A stretch of DNA of 64,000 bases from Psococerastis gibbosa. Its lineage: Eukaryota; Arthropoda; Insecta; Psocodea; Psocidae. The stretch is from the NCBI GenBank assembly GCA_963971405.1, contig OZ020485.1, forward strand, positions 34,305,921 to 34,369,920. The letters are read 5' to 3'. Below the pieces are notes generated by a model, which saw nothing but the letters and a program-made list of their open reading frames with translations, had not been told where the DNA came from and searched no databases. This document shows, in pieces, positions 20,509 through 33,600 of the stretch (positions are counted from its first letter, which is position 1; each line of letters begins with the position of its first letter). The translations under genes and the position numbers were made by a program.

Positions 20509-23500
20509 TCAGTGGTGGAAAAGGCGTAAGTTGGTGTGAACCAAGGTGATGCCATGGTCATTGCAAGCATCAGTAACAGCAGCGTCGTTGGTAGAACCGC
20601 CAGGGGCTACGATGTATTGAACACCACTCTGCAACAGTTTAACAGCATAATTGCTTTTGAGCAAGAAAAATATCTTTAATAATATAATAATAATATATAA
20701 ATATAATATAATAAAAAATATAAATATTGTCTCATTGAGCATGGCCCGCAACCGCGGACACCCCATTTATTTCAGTGGTCAGACAGCAGTCGCATAGAAA
20801 AATTGTGGGACAGCACTGAATGTGACAGGTATAGTAAATTCCAGGCAGTTCGGCCCTCCAATGATCGCCCAGTGGCCACAGTTTACAGTTCATGTAGGGA
20901 AATTTCCCCAGAAGTACCCTCGATACCTCGGTAAGCTCATCTTGTCATCATAATTAATTTTTATGTTAATATAATAAATGGAACGTACCAGCCTCGCACG
21001 ATCCACATTGTCACGGAATGGAAAGAAAGCATCTGAGGACAGAGCAACATTGCTCAGCTCTTTGATCCACGCCTGTTTGTCAGCATCTGTCAAAGGGGAT
21101 GGCACCTCCTCGTAATATGAAGCCCACTGATCATACTCCATATCCTTGCCTAAAGTGATATTAAAAAAAAAATTATTACTCTATCATTCGCCGTTCGTTT
21201 GTGAGGACATTGTCGAAAATGTCAACGCCAAATACTAATAGTAGTATTATAGTTTATTTTTTTTAATGTGGATGAGATGTGATAGGCAACTACAATGAAG
21301 TAACTAAGTATTTGCCTATTACTATGATCATGTTCCAATGCAAGGCGGTGCCTCACTGATGCATTGCACGGGCACGGCCTCAATGGATGTGTTGCCCTAT
21401 GTTATTAATTGAACAATGCATGGCTGTCCGCTACGGGTTCCAAAATGCAATGCATAGCTCATCTAGAGCATCCTAGGCATTGTGACAAAAATACTTGTAA
21501 AATACATTAATTTTTACTGTGGAAATATAGCTAAGATGTTCCCAAAGTTCGAGGAAGGCGGCTATTCCACCGACGTCGTTTTTCAATGTGAATTTTCATG
21601 ACGTGGTAGCAGACATCATTAATAAGTCTTTGCCATATTTTAAGGAGACTATAATGTAGATACTTAACTTATATATAAATTAAGTTATAATATGGTTGAG
21701 ACTTATTAATGATGTCTGCTACCACGTCATGCACATTCACATTGAAAAACGACGACGGTGGAATAGCCGCCGAAATCCATTTGGCTTGTCAAATTCTCTC
21801 CAATGGAACTCATGGCCTACAAGCTCAGCATTGGGATATTGTAGACAATAATTTTTATTTATAGCCAACGATTGTAGGATCCATACTTAACAGTTTACTG
21901 GAAGTCCATCCTTACCTACAGTTCCATTGACATAATTATCGACAGCATTCGAGATTTCAGCGCGTTTGACCCCCTTCTTGAACTTCATAGACAGCACTTT
22001 AGGATGCTGACGCAACCACCAGTTATCAGCCTTATCTCCCGCGAGCCTCGTGCAGTGGATACGGCTTTGCTGTCCAGCCCCAATGCCAATGACTTGGCCG
22101 TTGCGAGCGTAGCAGACTGAGTTGCTCTGAGTGTACTTCAACGCAATTGTTGCCACTATTAAATCTCTCACGGCTTCTTCGGGAAGCTATAAAAAATAAA
22201 AATAAAAACACACCAACAATACTGGGGCAATGAATTGAAAGAAACGAAACCCTGTGCTTAATCCAATGCATGAACTTATGTACAGTGAGAAAATACATTG
22301 TTTCCTATTCTTTTACAGTATATTCTGAACGCATGGGTTACCTATGTCTTGTATATTCCATTCTCTATTGACAGTATACGGGTTGATCGTCCTCCTTTAA
22401 AACACAACCGGAGGGGAAATAGGAAATATCGATATTCGATAGTAGAGCTATAACTGAGACATTAGCTTAAAGAAAAAATGTTCTTCTACATTTTGATAAT
22501 TAGTAAGTGGTCGTCAATAACATCGATTAGCCACAGTTATGTAAATTGGTTTGTAACAAAGGTTATTGCGTGCGGGGCGTTTGGTGTAAGGGTTTACACA
22601 ACTATGGGCAATCGGTGTCTGCAGAGACTACACAGGCTACTATATATTAAAATGTGGGGGAATACTTCCTCATCGTCTCTAATGTCTAAATAATAGCTCT
22701 ACGATCGATATTTCCTGTGAAGTTTGACTTGGAGCATAAAGGATCTATAGAGGGAGCTCAGGTGTCACAAACACAAATGCACGAGGGAAGCCCTCTAACT
22801 ACCCAGTGTCAGTGAGCTATCTGGCGGCAAGGGTTACCACACACTATTTGGTTTTGGCTAGGAATACCGTATAATTCCAACTATCCGAATCGCTTTCAGG
22901 CAAAAAAAAAATTATGCGCTCGACTTGATTGCCCGAAAACGGAAGGAGACTAACATTACCGATATGTTCAGTGACTTTCTTTTGGGTAATGTGGTACCTT
23001 AGTTAGGCCTACTCAGGCGGCCGCCTTACCAAGTTGAATCCAGCGGACCAGAGCAAGTTCAATGATGCAGATAACTTGGTAGTGTGCACAGTGCCGGTGG
23101 GGAAACATGGTAGGACTTGTCCTGGTCACCTCCGAACTTATCGTGTGACTTCACTGTCTTTCCCAAGTGGTTCGGAATCCACTATAATCAGGAGGTCCCC
23201 TGTCCTATGGGCCCACACCGTGGCCTGGGACTGTGTCCAACCATACTACTACTACTACTAGGCCTAGTCAAGAAATTAATAAAACATCCCCACAGCAGCA
23301 ACACAACTCATTTTTTGTTCAAATTATAGTTTTTTTTAATTAATGCAAACTCGAATATTTGATTAACCGAATGAGGCTCGGTTCCAATTGAGTCGTATCA
23401 TTAGAGTTCTACTGTATTTATGTGCATCTATATTCTCCCTAAGTTCGCATTTATACGGTCTTGTGACACTTACATTTGTATTTTTTGTAACAATGTTAGA

Positions 23501-26500
23501 GAAGAGCGATTTATCAATGGCAGCGTCGTTACGCCGTTGTTCCAGAGTCAGTCCAAACAGAACCTTTTTCTCTAGCAATGCAGGTGCGTAATCTGAGTCA
23601 ATCTGAAGCACGCAATAACCACCATTCTTCTTCTTTTTTAAAACCTCCAATGCTTGAGCTGTGTAGCCAGGGGCAATGATGCCGTCTGAGACCTGGAATG
23701 TTAAGGAATACATTCATGAAGTGAGAGTAAGCTCTGTGTTCACATCAGTAGGCTGGGACCTATGTGCCTTATAACTTTAAAAAGAAAACCTTAGCCCATT
23801 TAACCATTGCTTAATTTTCTGAGGTGATATGAGATGTACTTAAACTATATCATTTGTCCCGCAAAGCACGCATGTTGCCCTAGTATCAGGGCCGAATTTC
23901 CCATAAGGCACGGGCTGGAGAAACCCGTGGCCGTTAAAGCGGCCCCTTTTCCGTCGGGGGCCCTTACGAGAATGCTATTTCGGAACAACAACACAATTGT
24001 GCATGGGCCCCAATTTACGTTGCGCTCCCCATGATCTGATAAAGGGGCCCTGCATAGAATTGTCAAGAACCATAAAAGAAGTTTCTACTGAATTGAGAGA
24101 TGGATTATTAAGGGCTGCATATTGAAAGTTAGTACGCTAAGTTACCTCACGTGAAATGATTTTAGCAGTCGGAAGATCGCATTCGTCAGAGAGCGCGACG
24201 AAGTCGCCGAAGGAGGACATTCTGTCAGCGCCCCGCGCTCGAGCGTATGCAGCAGCTAGTGGCGTCAGTTTCTCCAGCATATCTTCAACTTGACATACCT
24301 TAGCCTATAAAATAAATAATTTAATTGTACATCGAATTTAGAAATTAACAGATAATTTATAAATGCGATTTGTAGACTTCCATAAACGTGCTATTACTGA
24401 TTACAGAGTCTGTCCGACTTCTTTAAGGGAAGACACGAGCATAGCTGCCAGGCAGCGAGCTAACATTTTTTACAAGCTTATCATTGCTACTAATAGATTG
24501 TGCATCGTGGGTAATTTCAAACCATATTAAGAAAAGGGGAGCGGCGTGACCATGCTCTGGGAAGCCTCATTATCAGCATAATAGTAGCTCACCTGATCCA
24601 GATCCAAAGGAGTACCGACAGCAGCCCCCGCAGGACTGACATGCTTAAAAGAAGTCGCAGCAGGGAGTCCAAGGGCTGCCTTTAGTTCCTTGACCAGCTG
24701 CCAGCCATTCAGCGCGTCGCATAAGTTTATGAATCCAGGGGAACCATTCAGAACTGCGCAAAAAATACATGAGTTTTCACTTTATAACATTGAAATGTGT
24801 AGTAACTGGAGCCCGTTCATGTCGATTTGGAATTAACATAATAACGGGGTTTATTTTTTAATACCGCAGTTGTAAGATGTCAGGCGCGGGAAATTCAAAT
24901 CAATAATATATTAGAATACAAGAGAATGGTTACATTGCTTAATAATTGAAGGAAATACTAATAAATATTAAAATGTACAGGTAGAATTTTGAAACATAAA
25001 ATCGAATTTTAGTTAATGTGTCTCCAACTAAGGGGGAAAAAATTAAAAAACTCACCAAAAATATTAATTTATCAATTTGAATTTCCCGCGCATTTGGCAC
25101 TCATTTGCTTAAAACAATTGAAAGAACCGGTCCGAGTTCACTCGAACATGCTTTCCAATTTATCAAAATTATTAGATAGAGAAAATTAGTAATTTTATGG
25201 CAAATATTTTTCCTATGGTTAAATTTCCTATATCTTGGGGGGGCGGGGCGGTTGTCCACCTGACGCCACTGGAAGTGAGGTAAATTCTCGATAGGTCAAA
25301 CAAACACATTAATTACCACACAGCAATAATGGCAGGGCATGCAATGCATTTGAGCGCGAATTTTCTATCATTTTTTTCAAAAAATAATTTTTTGGGCAAA
25401 ACCAAATATTTTTTGGGAAAGCAACCTATCCGGTTTCGTTACTCAATTTAACACCTAAAACATGCTTGAAGGTAGAAATCATCGATAGAAAGATTTCGCA
25501 TTTTTTAGTCATTTTTTCATTAAAATTTAGTTATTTTTATTTTTTTACCCCCAGAAGCAAACTATCAAGGGGCAAGCGACCCCCTGCATTTTGTCAACAT
25601 TAATAACGAATACAATCTACGAGAATTTAAAAGAGATCGTTGGAGCCGTTTTTGAGAAATAATTTTTTTAGACGTTTTTTTGAAGTTTTTTGAAAATAAA
25701 ACCCCCCCAAATTGAGTTAGCCCAAAAAAAAAAAAAACGTCCCGAGGTATGATTTTTGTGAACCTACATGCCAAATTTCACTCAAATCCACCGAGTAGTT
25801 TGCCCGGAAATCGACGAAAAGACAGACCGACAGACATTTTGCAAAAACCACTTTTTTGGGTTCCTGGGACCTCAAAACGTGTAAATCCGTTGAAATCTCG
25901 GAATCGAAAATTTCGACCATCACAAAGCTTTCCTTATACTACGTATAAATTGGAAAGCAAAAAACCGCAGAATTATAATAATCCAAAATCGCCATGATCG
26001 GGCTGCTGACGTTTCATTGTGAGGCTGACAAAACCCTAACCAAAATAATGGTATTTTAGCTGTGGACATCTCTAAAATTAATATGATATACACTGGATGC
26101 TCTCTGCATATAGATTGACATAGTAAATAATAAATGTTGCCTACTACATCAATCTCAGATAAAAAATGTTACCTACCTACGATATCAAACTAAGTTATAA
26201 TATTTATCGCGTTACATGGCATCATAGATCAGAATCGAAGTACTGTGCAGGATCGACTATCCGACGCGATACTGTGACAGCAGTACAGCCCTGAGAACTC
26301 ACCAGTCAGTGGAAGTTTTGATAGAGTCGTAAACAGCTGAGCAGGTGCTTGTTGAGGGTTCATTCCATAGCGAAGGCTAAGCTGCGATTCTCCGGCACTA
26401 AATTTCTTACGGAAGTAATCGGAAATGGCCAAATCATATTCAGATGTGTGAGTGAACGCTTTTAGTGCAAGGCGTTGTCTGAAAAATTGAAAAAAATATA

Positions 26501-28646
26501 GAGTTTAGATGGGCTACCTACAAAGGATTGTGTATTGATAGCACAGGGACAGCTGTAGGCTTATTTCACTGTGGTATTATAAATAAATAAAGATATATTG
26601 ATTTTTTTGTTCTATTACTAAGTCAACCTAGCGGAGTTAGGGCTCTTACACTCAACTAGGAAGACCCGGGACCGCCTGCTTTACATGCCCTCCGAAGCAT
26701 GGCCAGAAAATGTAGCAAGTTTGAGACTAGAACCAACAACCATTCGGGTGAAAGTCGCAGTCTGTACCACTACTCTAAATGTCCTTATCAAGCGCATCAT
26801 ATCTATAGTATATGTACCCATCCGGATCATAGCCATAAGAATATGAGAGCGAACAGTGAAGCTGATTGCCAATGATTAACTGTAGAGGCCTCTATGCTTT
26901 CATCTGCCTAGTAATGTGTTTTTTCCGGTGCATTTCATCTGCAGTTAGAAACGGTATAAGCTAATGAGTGAACACGTATACATGCTTCCCTATTTATCAA
27001 TTAGTTTAAGTACGGTACTGAAATAGATATTTATTATGAATAGTTCCATGGTAAATAATTGTCCTAGGGGTTAAATTTCCGTTGTATCGATTTTGCCTAT
27101 CCCAAAGCACTCAATTGATTGATGGCACGTTTGCATCTAGTGTAGAACGGGCAGACCTTCACAAAGCTTCCCTTATTAGTACTAACGTACAGTATAAATA
27201 AGAAAGCAACAAGGGCCAACTGATATTTGGTGCGATGATATGGTAAACATGCCACATACCTAGTCTCCAGTGTAGTGTCCTTATCGCTTGATTTTTCGAT
27301 TTCAGCGAGCACAGTACTGTAATCCGTGGGGTCCACCAGGACTGTGACGCGATCATGGTTCTTGGCCGCAGCACGGAGCAACGTGACACCACCTATTTCA
27401 ATGAATCATTTTCATAAAGAAGAAGTCATAATTTGTGGGTAATTTAAGTTTTTCCCTGAAGCAACTTACATGACATTTACCATCCTGTATGCATATATGC
27501 ATATTATGTTTTGGTGTCAGAGTCTCGCTCTATCTGGCATCATCAAAATACAGGATTAACTAGCGTACCCTAGGCAACAGAACAATATGAGGATCAGAGA
27601 ACACTAGCTGTCTTTTCTACATATTTTTTATCATCGAGACCTAAGCCACGTTATATGTGATGACCGCTTATGTAAGGGACACATTTCACACCTTCACATT
27701 TTATTTTAACATTACATTCAACTCCAGGGGCCTTCACGTAGCGCCACATGTGCTATAGCACCTCATATCTAGGGAATGGGGCATAGCGACCACGGACGAT
27801 GACGTGCTCTAGACTCGCTGGACGCCGACACTTGAGAATTGAGATATACAGTACCGGTATCACTAGGCATATACCACGCTAACATATTGTGTGTAGGATA
27901 TAATATGATGTCGCCGAATTGCTTAGAACTTATTGCAACCCAGGCAAAAACGTTTAGACCCGAGATCTATAATCCCAGGTCGCATGTTTAGGCTAGTTCA
28001 AAAATAGGCCAGGATAAGACTAAACGACTTACCAATGTCAATATTTTCCACTGCGTCGGGCACCGTGACATTGGGCTTGCTAACCGTCTCGACAAATGGG
28101 TACAAGTTGCAAACTACAATCCGAATAAGTTCATACTTCTGTTTCTCCAAATCACTCAAGTCATTGCTTGTCAAGCGGGCCAGAATACCTGAAAAATATT
28201 AACCAGAACAGGTTAGGTTGCTGCTTTCTTATTCTTACTAACAGTATACAGCATGAACATGCAGTATAACACTGTCAAAGATAAAACGAAGTATAGTTGT
28301 CAGTATACTAAATCGAGTCTGGTATATACAGTATGTACATTAGCCGCATACTATGACTTAGCTTTTATGCTTTTATTCACATTTGCAGTTGCCGGGCAAG
28401 TTAATTTTTAGTCAACTCACCTGCATGCACAGCTGGGTGAAGTGTTTTCACCCTTCCTCCAAGCATTTCGGGTGCTCCTGTAATATCTGAGACATCTTTA
28501 ACGGCCAAACCAGCATCTCGAAGAGTCTTAGCGGTACCCCCTGAGGCGACTAGGGAGAAGCCCAAACTGTTTAATTTTTTGGCCAATTCAAGAAGACCAC
28601 TTTTGTCAGACACACTCAAAAGCGCAAGTTTACCACCGGAACTCAT
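20509..28646 (-). CDS. ATIC: Bifunctional purine synthesis enzyme AICAR transformylase/IMP cyclohydrolase (ATIC), 10 exons
   Basis: Cytosolic homodimeric enzyme for the last two steps of de novo purine synthesis: formyl transfer from 10-formyl-tetrahydrofolate to AICAR, then ring closure to IMP. Exons (minus): 28646-28421, 28188-28033, 27392-27260, 26478-26303, 24753-24593, 24304-24146, 23692-23474, 22186-21916, 21149-20989 and 20628-20509. All splice phases agree and give 593 residues (human 592). The N-terminal cyclohydrolase domain shows [12 protein letters not shown] and [14 protein letters not shown]. The transformylase domain shows [23 protein letters not shown] (catalytic Lys267-His268 by alignment), [35 protein letters not shown] and the terminal HTNLRLFHH. 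No key residue is missing. Introns hold foldback, hAT, SINE and other repeat copies. It is convergent with the small gene at 18.9 kb and tandem with HSC70. Confidence 0.97.
21557..21771. mobile_element. Foldback MITE (CAGAC-core family) in ATIC intron 8
   Basis: Terminal inverted repeats begin GGCGGCTATTCCACCGACGT and end with the near-reverse complement CGGTGGAATAGCCGCC. Inside each arm is the family core TGACGTGGTAGCAGAC. A direct GAA flanks both ends (21554-21556 and 21772-21774), consistent with a 3-bp target-site duplication. No ORF. Confidence 0.85.
22380..22740. repeat. Dispersed repeat with inverted ends, ATIC intron 7
   Basis: Contains ACCGGAGGGGAAATAGGAAA at the left and GATCGATATTTCCTGTG at the right, with AGTAGAGCTATAAC near the left end and AATAGCTCTACGATC as its inverted counterpart. 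Related sequence occurs at about 41640-41790 (same ACCGGAGGGGAAA start) and more weakly at 14750-14870. Unclassified. Confidence 0.5.
23020..23262 (+). repeat. SINE-like repeat with (ACT)n tail
   Basis: About 245 bp starting near GGCGGCCGCCTTACCAAGTT and ending in TACTACTACTACTA. The copy at 56858-57100 matches along nearly its whole length in the opposite orientation. The internal GTGGTTCGGAATCCACTA includes a B-box-like core. It lies in ATIC intron 7. Confidence 0.7.
23887..24052. mobile_element. hAT-like MITE in ATIC intron 6
   Basis: The left end CAGGGCCGAATTTCCC and the right end GGGGCCCTG form short inverted termini of hAT type. The flanking octamers CCTAGTAT and CATAGAAT match at 6 of 8 positions, fitting a decayed 8-bp target duplication. 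The element is 166 bp, GC-rich, and carries no ORF. Confidence 0.55.
25115..25965 (-). repeat. Family-A dispersed repeat, full-length copy in ATIC intron 4
   Basis: Reverse complement of the 3703-4575 copy over about 850 bp. Shared marks are the start GCTTTCCAATTTATACGTAG, the block AAGCTTTGTGATGGTCGAAA, GATTCCGAGATTTCAACGG, a CTGTCTGTC run (reduced here), the A/T homopolymer zone and the end ACCGGTTCTTT. Other copies or fragments lie at 10.6, 15.7, 29.5, 48.7 and 56.3 kb. No ORF is shared among copies. Confidence 0.85.
26600..26795 (-). repeat. tRNA-derived SINE in ATIC intron 3
   Basis: Minus-strand copy of the SINE also found at 55070-55265 and 55920-56115. The tRNA-like head carries GTTGTTGGTTC-type B-box sequence (diverged here) after a hydroxyl-rich A-box region. 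The body includes CATTTTCTGGCCATGCTTCG and TAGTTGAGTGTAAG, ending near GTAATAGAACAAAAA. Confidence 0.75.
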
Positions 28647-29509
28647 TTTGGCAGTTGAAAGTCAACCTTTGAAAAGCAAAACCGTTTATTAGAAGGTTAA
28701 GGTTGTCGGTACCGGTAGATAGCTGAAGTTATTACGCAACAAGAGAACAGAACAGACTGTCACTGATAGGGAGCGGCAATAGATTTACTTGCCTGCGCTT
28801 GCTACAATCAGTCGATGTCAATGTCTGTACTGCCGAAAAGACGAAACACGAAAGAACAAGAGATAGTTTCAGTCCATTCCGTAAATAAAAGCTTTGCTAT
28901 GCAGGGGATCTTTCAAGGTCAGAGGTCATTATAATAATCTGGCTCTGATCGGTTGGCCCTATATTCTTCAGGGCCGTCGCTGTTAGGCTAGCGCGGGGGC
29001 CGCACATTATAATAATAATTATTTTATTATAATATAACTATGGAGTTCTGCCTCTGCCATTGTTCTGGCCTCTGGGCCATGGCCATATGCCTATGCACTG
29101 AGCGTCGCCCAGTATACTTATTGTATTCTGTAACATCATTGGCCTACCTAGCCTACCGTAGACCGTACCTACCTCGCAAAAGAAAAATCACAGCAAAGTA
29201 CCTAATAAATTAACATAGGGCCCTCATCAAGCGATTCAAGCCTAATCAATTAATTAGCCCTGCATACAGTAGGCTAGGTAGGCCTACATTCTAAAAATTC
29301 AAAATTCTAGGTAAAATAGGAAAGCAATAACATGGAATCGGTTATAGAATTTCTAAGGAATTCAAATTTGTAAGCTACTACGCCACCTGTGGTACCGTAG
29401 GCCTTTATTGTACACACGTACAGTACGTCTAGGAAGAAGGCTACTTTATAAGTAGGCCTACCGTAAATTCGGTTTTTCCTTTCCTTAATTACTAATACAT
29501 TAAGAATAA

Positions 29510-30025
29510 AAAGAAAAGCTTCGTGATCGTCGAAATTTTTAATATGGAGATTTCAGCGGAACTACACGTGCCTAGTTCCCAGGAACCGAAGTGGTTTTAC
29601 GAAATGTTTGTAGAATAATTTTAATTTTGGCCTAATTCTATTTTTAAGTGCCGTATTTAAGTAAATAAATAACTTCAGTGGAATCTCACAACAAATTTTG
29701 AGAAGAGCACCCAGGTGGTATTGAATTGATAGCTCATAGCTATAAACTAATTAACCGAATTCACAGAAATTCTGCATGTATGTGCACGGGTATGTAGGTC
29801 GACCAAATTATTGCCCAGGGGCATTTGACCCTCTTTTGATAACTTCATTTTGGGACCAAATCTCGGGGTTTTATCCCCCAAAAAACGATTTATTTCTCTC
29901 AAAATCGGCTCTTAACTGTATCTGGCCTACCTGCGAAATAAATCAATACCGCAGTGTAAAAAATTGAAAAAAAATCTGATGAACCTTTCTATCGATAGTT
30001 ACTTCCAAGTTTCAGGTGTTATTTC
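29510..30025 (+). repeat. Family-A dispersed repeat, decayed copy
   Basis: Retains AAAGCTTCGTGATCGTCGAA, GAGATTTCAGCGGAAC, CCCAGGAACC, CGGGGTTTTATCCCCCAAAA and AACCTTTCTATCGATAG in the same order as the full copy at 3703-4575, but the central part is deleted or replaced. Confidence 0.65.
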
Positions 30026-30328
30026 GAACATCACAAAGCTCTTTTTACGAACGTATTCATCATGTAGTTCTGTCCATTATGACAATAGGTCTGTCTTCGT
30101 AAGGCGGGTATGGTTATACTCTACCTATTTTGGTACCTACGAACATACGAATGTACGGCTGTAAAAGTTCACTTGTACAGGTTCTTAACTTTAATTATTA
30201 ATGTTACTTAACTTTCTGGCTAGGCCTACACATACAGTAGACTATTTTATGCCATGTTCAGTTTTCGGTGGTATGCATATTTGCTCCAATGGCATTGCCA
30301 TGACTGAATATTAGCCGGGCTTGGCTTA

Positions 30329-30455
30329 GGCGCATATTCCACCGACGTCAATAGTTCACTATTGACGTGGTAGCAGACATTAAAGACAGTGTAAAAATGT
30401 CTGCTACGTCAATTTCAGCAATATTTTGACTATTGACGTTGGTGGAATATGCCCC
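30329..30455. mobile_element. Short foldback MITE (CAGAC-core family)
   Basis: A 127-bp inverted repeat. Left end GGCGCATATTCCACCGACGT, right end GACGTTGGTGGAATATGCCCC. The core TGACGTGGTAGCAGACATT is present in the left arm and AATGTCTGCTACGTCA in the right. The complementarity extends into the flanks (GGCTTA...TAAGCC), so the target duplication is unclear. Confidence 0.8.
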
Positions 30456-30623
30456 TAAGCCGACACTATTAGTTGATGCTGATGAACGCATCCAGTCAGA
30501 TAAATTGTGCGTTAAAATTGCAGCCAATACCAATCGCGATATTACATTTTGGAGGCACAATCATTAGCTGACTTCAAAAAATAATCAATATCAGGAACGA
30601 ATTAAAACTTTTATTGAATCTCT

Positions 30624-33600
30624 TTAGTCAACTTCCTCAATGGTAGGCCCCGCACCTCCTGGTGCAGCTCCAGCTCCGGGGGCGGCTCCACCGGCACCAG
30701 GGAACCCAGGCATTCCACCGGGGGCGCCACCAGCACTCTGATAGATCTTGGCAATGATGGGATTGCAGATGCCCTCCAATTCCTTCTGCTTATGTTCGTA
30801 TTCTTCAGATTCAGCGAGTTGATTGGCGTCCAACCATTTGATGACCTCGTTGCACTTTTCTTGGATAATGGTCTTATCAGATTCAGTGATCTTGTCCTTC
30901 AATTTCTCGTCTTCAATTGTGCTCTTCATGTTGAAGCAGTAAGATTCTAGAGCATTCTTAGCGGAAATCGTTGCCTTTTGCTTTTCGTCTTCAGCCTTGT
31001 ACCTCTCAGCATCGTTGACCATTCGCTCAATTTCCTCTTTGCTAAGGCGGCCTTTGTCGTTAGTGATGGTGATTTTATTTTCTTTGCCAGTGCTCTTTTC
31101 AATGGCACCGACATTGAGAATGCCGTTTGCATCGATGTCGAATGTTACTTCAACCTGAAATGACAAAAAGTAAAATTCAAAAGATTGTAATAAACAGATG
31201 GGAAAATAAAATTACAACTGTGCCCTGCCTTTCTGAAAATGGAACCAATGTTCAATATTGTATGCCAACTAATCAACTCCGGCCCGGGACTGTTAGTAAA
31301 TAGGCGGCACTTTGTCTATTACCATTGCTATCAGTTTCACGATTTTGTTTGTTGACGGAGTTTGAGGCGGGGATTATTTATCATGAGTTTAGTGAAATGC
31401 AAATATGCTGATAAAGAAGGGTGAAAATTGACGTCAAAGTAGCAGGTTAAAGGGAGCTACATTAACATTTGGCAGAGTTCGGACGGGACATGTTCGAAGC
31501 TACAATCAGTGCAATGCAGTTCCAGAACGAGTAGTAATTTTTTGTCTGAGTCGTTACCGGCCTCAAATTGAATAGGATATGATATACCTAAAAAGAGGCT
31601 CTCATTTCGAAATATCGCCTGTACCTGAGGAACCCCGCGGGGCGCAGGTGGAATGCCAGTGAGTTCGAATTTCCCAAGCAGGTTGTTATCCTTGGTCATT
31701 GCACGTTCTCCCTCGTAAACCTGGATCAACACGCCAGGTTGGTTGTCTGAGTACGTAGTGAAGGTTTGTGTCTGCTTAGTGGGAATGGTTGTGTTCCTCT
31801 TGATAAGGGTGGTCATGACACCGCCAGCGGTCTCGATGCCCAAGGACAGCGGAGTCACGTCCAAGAGGAGAAGATCTTGAACCTGAAAAAATTCAATTAG
31901 GAATTATGTTTCATATATAATTAAGTAATGGCTTTATTTCGACTTGGTCCCCTGCCGAAGTTGCCCTCCCTTACACTCAACCTGGATGATGTACTATTGG
32001 ATCAAATTTATCACAATTCAGAGCCAACAAGAAAATTAAATATCAGAGCACCCTTATTGGTTACATGTCTCCATATTATTCTTTCTTTACATTTTTTACC
32101 CCATTATTAGTTCTTATTTTAATAATTACATGAATTCATTTCTTTTAGCCAAGGCAATCCTGATTGAAAGAATTATCAAATTATTTCGGTCATTTAATAC
32201 TCTCCCCCCCCCCCCCCCCCCAACTGCACTATTTCAAACTAATAGCAGAATTGCTACGGAAACACATACTACCAGCAGGACTAGACACGTGGAAACCCTT
32301 TCTTGATGACAATATAAAAATGTATCCTCACTTTCGGCGCACAGTGCAACACAAGATCGCACCATGCTTCCTAGCAGGATTTTAAGCATTCGTTTGCCCA
32401 CCCACTCTGGCATTGTATGAAAGGTATGAAACCTCACCAACGTGGCAGTGCTGGGCATCTAATGACTAAGCACAACTATCAATTTTAATTGGTTTACATG
32501 AGGTTAATCGCAGTGACCCTTATTCTTTCGTGTATATAAGAGTAATTTACCTCCTCAGACTTATCGCCGTGAAGGATGGCAGCTTGCACGGCAGCCCCGT
32601 AAGCAACGGCTTCATCGGGGTTGATTGACTTGTTTAGTTCTTTGCCGTTGAAAAAATCTTGTAGTAATTTCTGTACTTTTGGAATGCGGGTCGATCCTGT
32701 AACAAAAAACGTATAAGAAACTCGCTCTCAACATTTCAATCGCTATCAACAACGTAATAATGCATCAGAAAAACCAATCAGCAGGAATCAGCCTGGGGCG
32801 GTAAGTTAGTCATCATTGTATTATAACATCAACCTATTGAACCTGAATGTATCGAAGAATTTTCCAGGTTAAGAATCTATACTTAAAATTTTTCAATCAA
32901 TTGAAAACACTTACCTCCTACTAGAACAATATCGTGTATTTGAGACTTATCCATCTTAGCGTCACGAAGGGACTTCTCTACCGGCTCCATTGTGGAACGG
33001 AAAAGGTCAGCGTTCAACTCTTCGAATCGGGCACGGGTAATGCTCGTGTAGAAATCAACCCCTTCAAACAAGGAGTCAATTTCAATGCTAGCCTGAGATG
33101 ATGAAGACAGCGTCCTCTTCGCTCGCTCGCAGGCTGTTCTGAGACGTCTAAGTGCACGTTTGTTCGTAGTTAAGTCTTTCTTGTATTTTCTTTTAAATTC
33201 TTGAACGAAATGGTTGACCATTCTGTTGTCGAAATCTTCTCCACCCAAATGAGTGTCACCAGCAGTAGACTTGACCTCGAAAATGCCATCCTCGATAGTC
33301 AAAATAGACACATCGAAAGTTCCTCCACCGAGATCAAAGATTAAAACGTTGCGTTCACCTGTACCCTATAAAATAATAAAATTATAATATAAATATTTTG
33401 ATCAATCAATGAATTGTTTGGTTGGTACATTTTCGGAGTAAATCAGAAAAACCAATCATCAAGAGTCAGACTGGGGCGGTATAAAAGTCATCATTTATTA
33501 CTTTAGAAGCGATAGGGAAAAGTATCAAAACGCTATCATTGAATTAATGAATTCGAATGAAGTGTCTTATCATACATATTATCTTCATATTAGAATGTCG

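Larger units (their letters stand above)
28647..30623. other. Intergenic region between ATIC start and HSC70 end
   Basis: About 2 kb without a supported gene. It must contain the ATIC promoter and 5' UTR (just right of 28646) and the HSC70 3' UTR (left of 30624). The rest is AT-rich, with a decayed family-A repeat and one foldback element, both listed separately. The segment 28980-29470 is dense in AGGCCTA-type words; I see nothing coding in it. Confidence 0.6.

Noticed and set aside
20764..20945. Possible extra ATIC exon in intron 9
   Set aside because: Exons 9 and 10 join directly in phase 0 to the family sequence; this stretch has no match to ATIC.
32757..33502. U14 snoRNA, the known guest of vertebrate HSC70 introns
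   Set aside because: The guide sequences do not match the U14 18S-complementary regions as I know them; CCGCCCCAG points to 28S instead.
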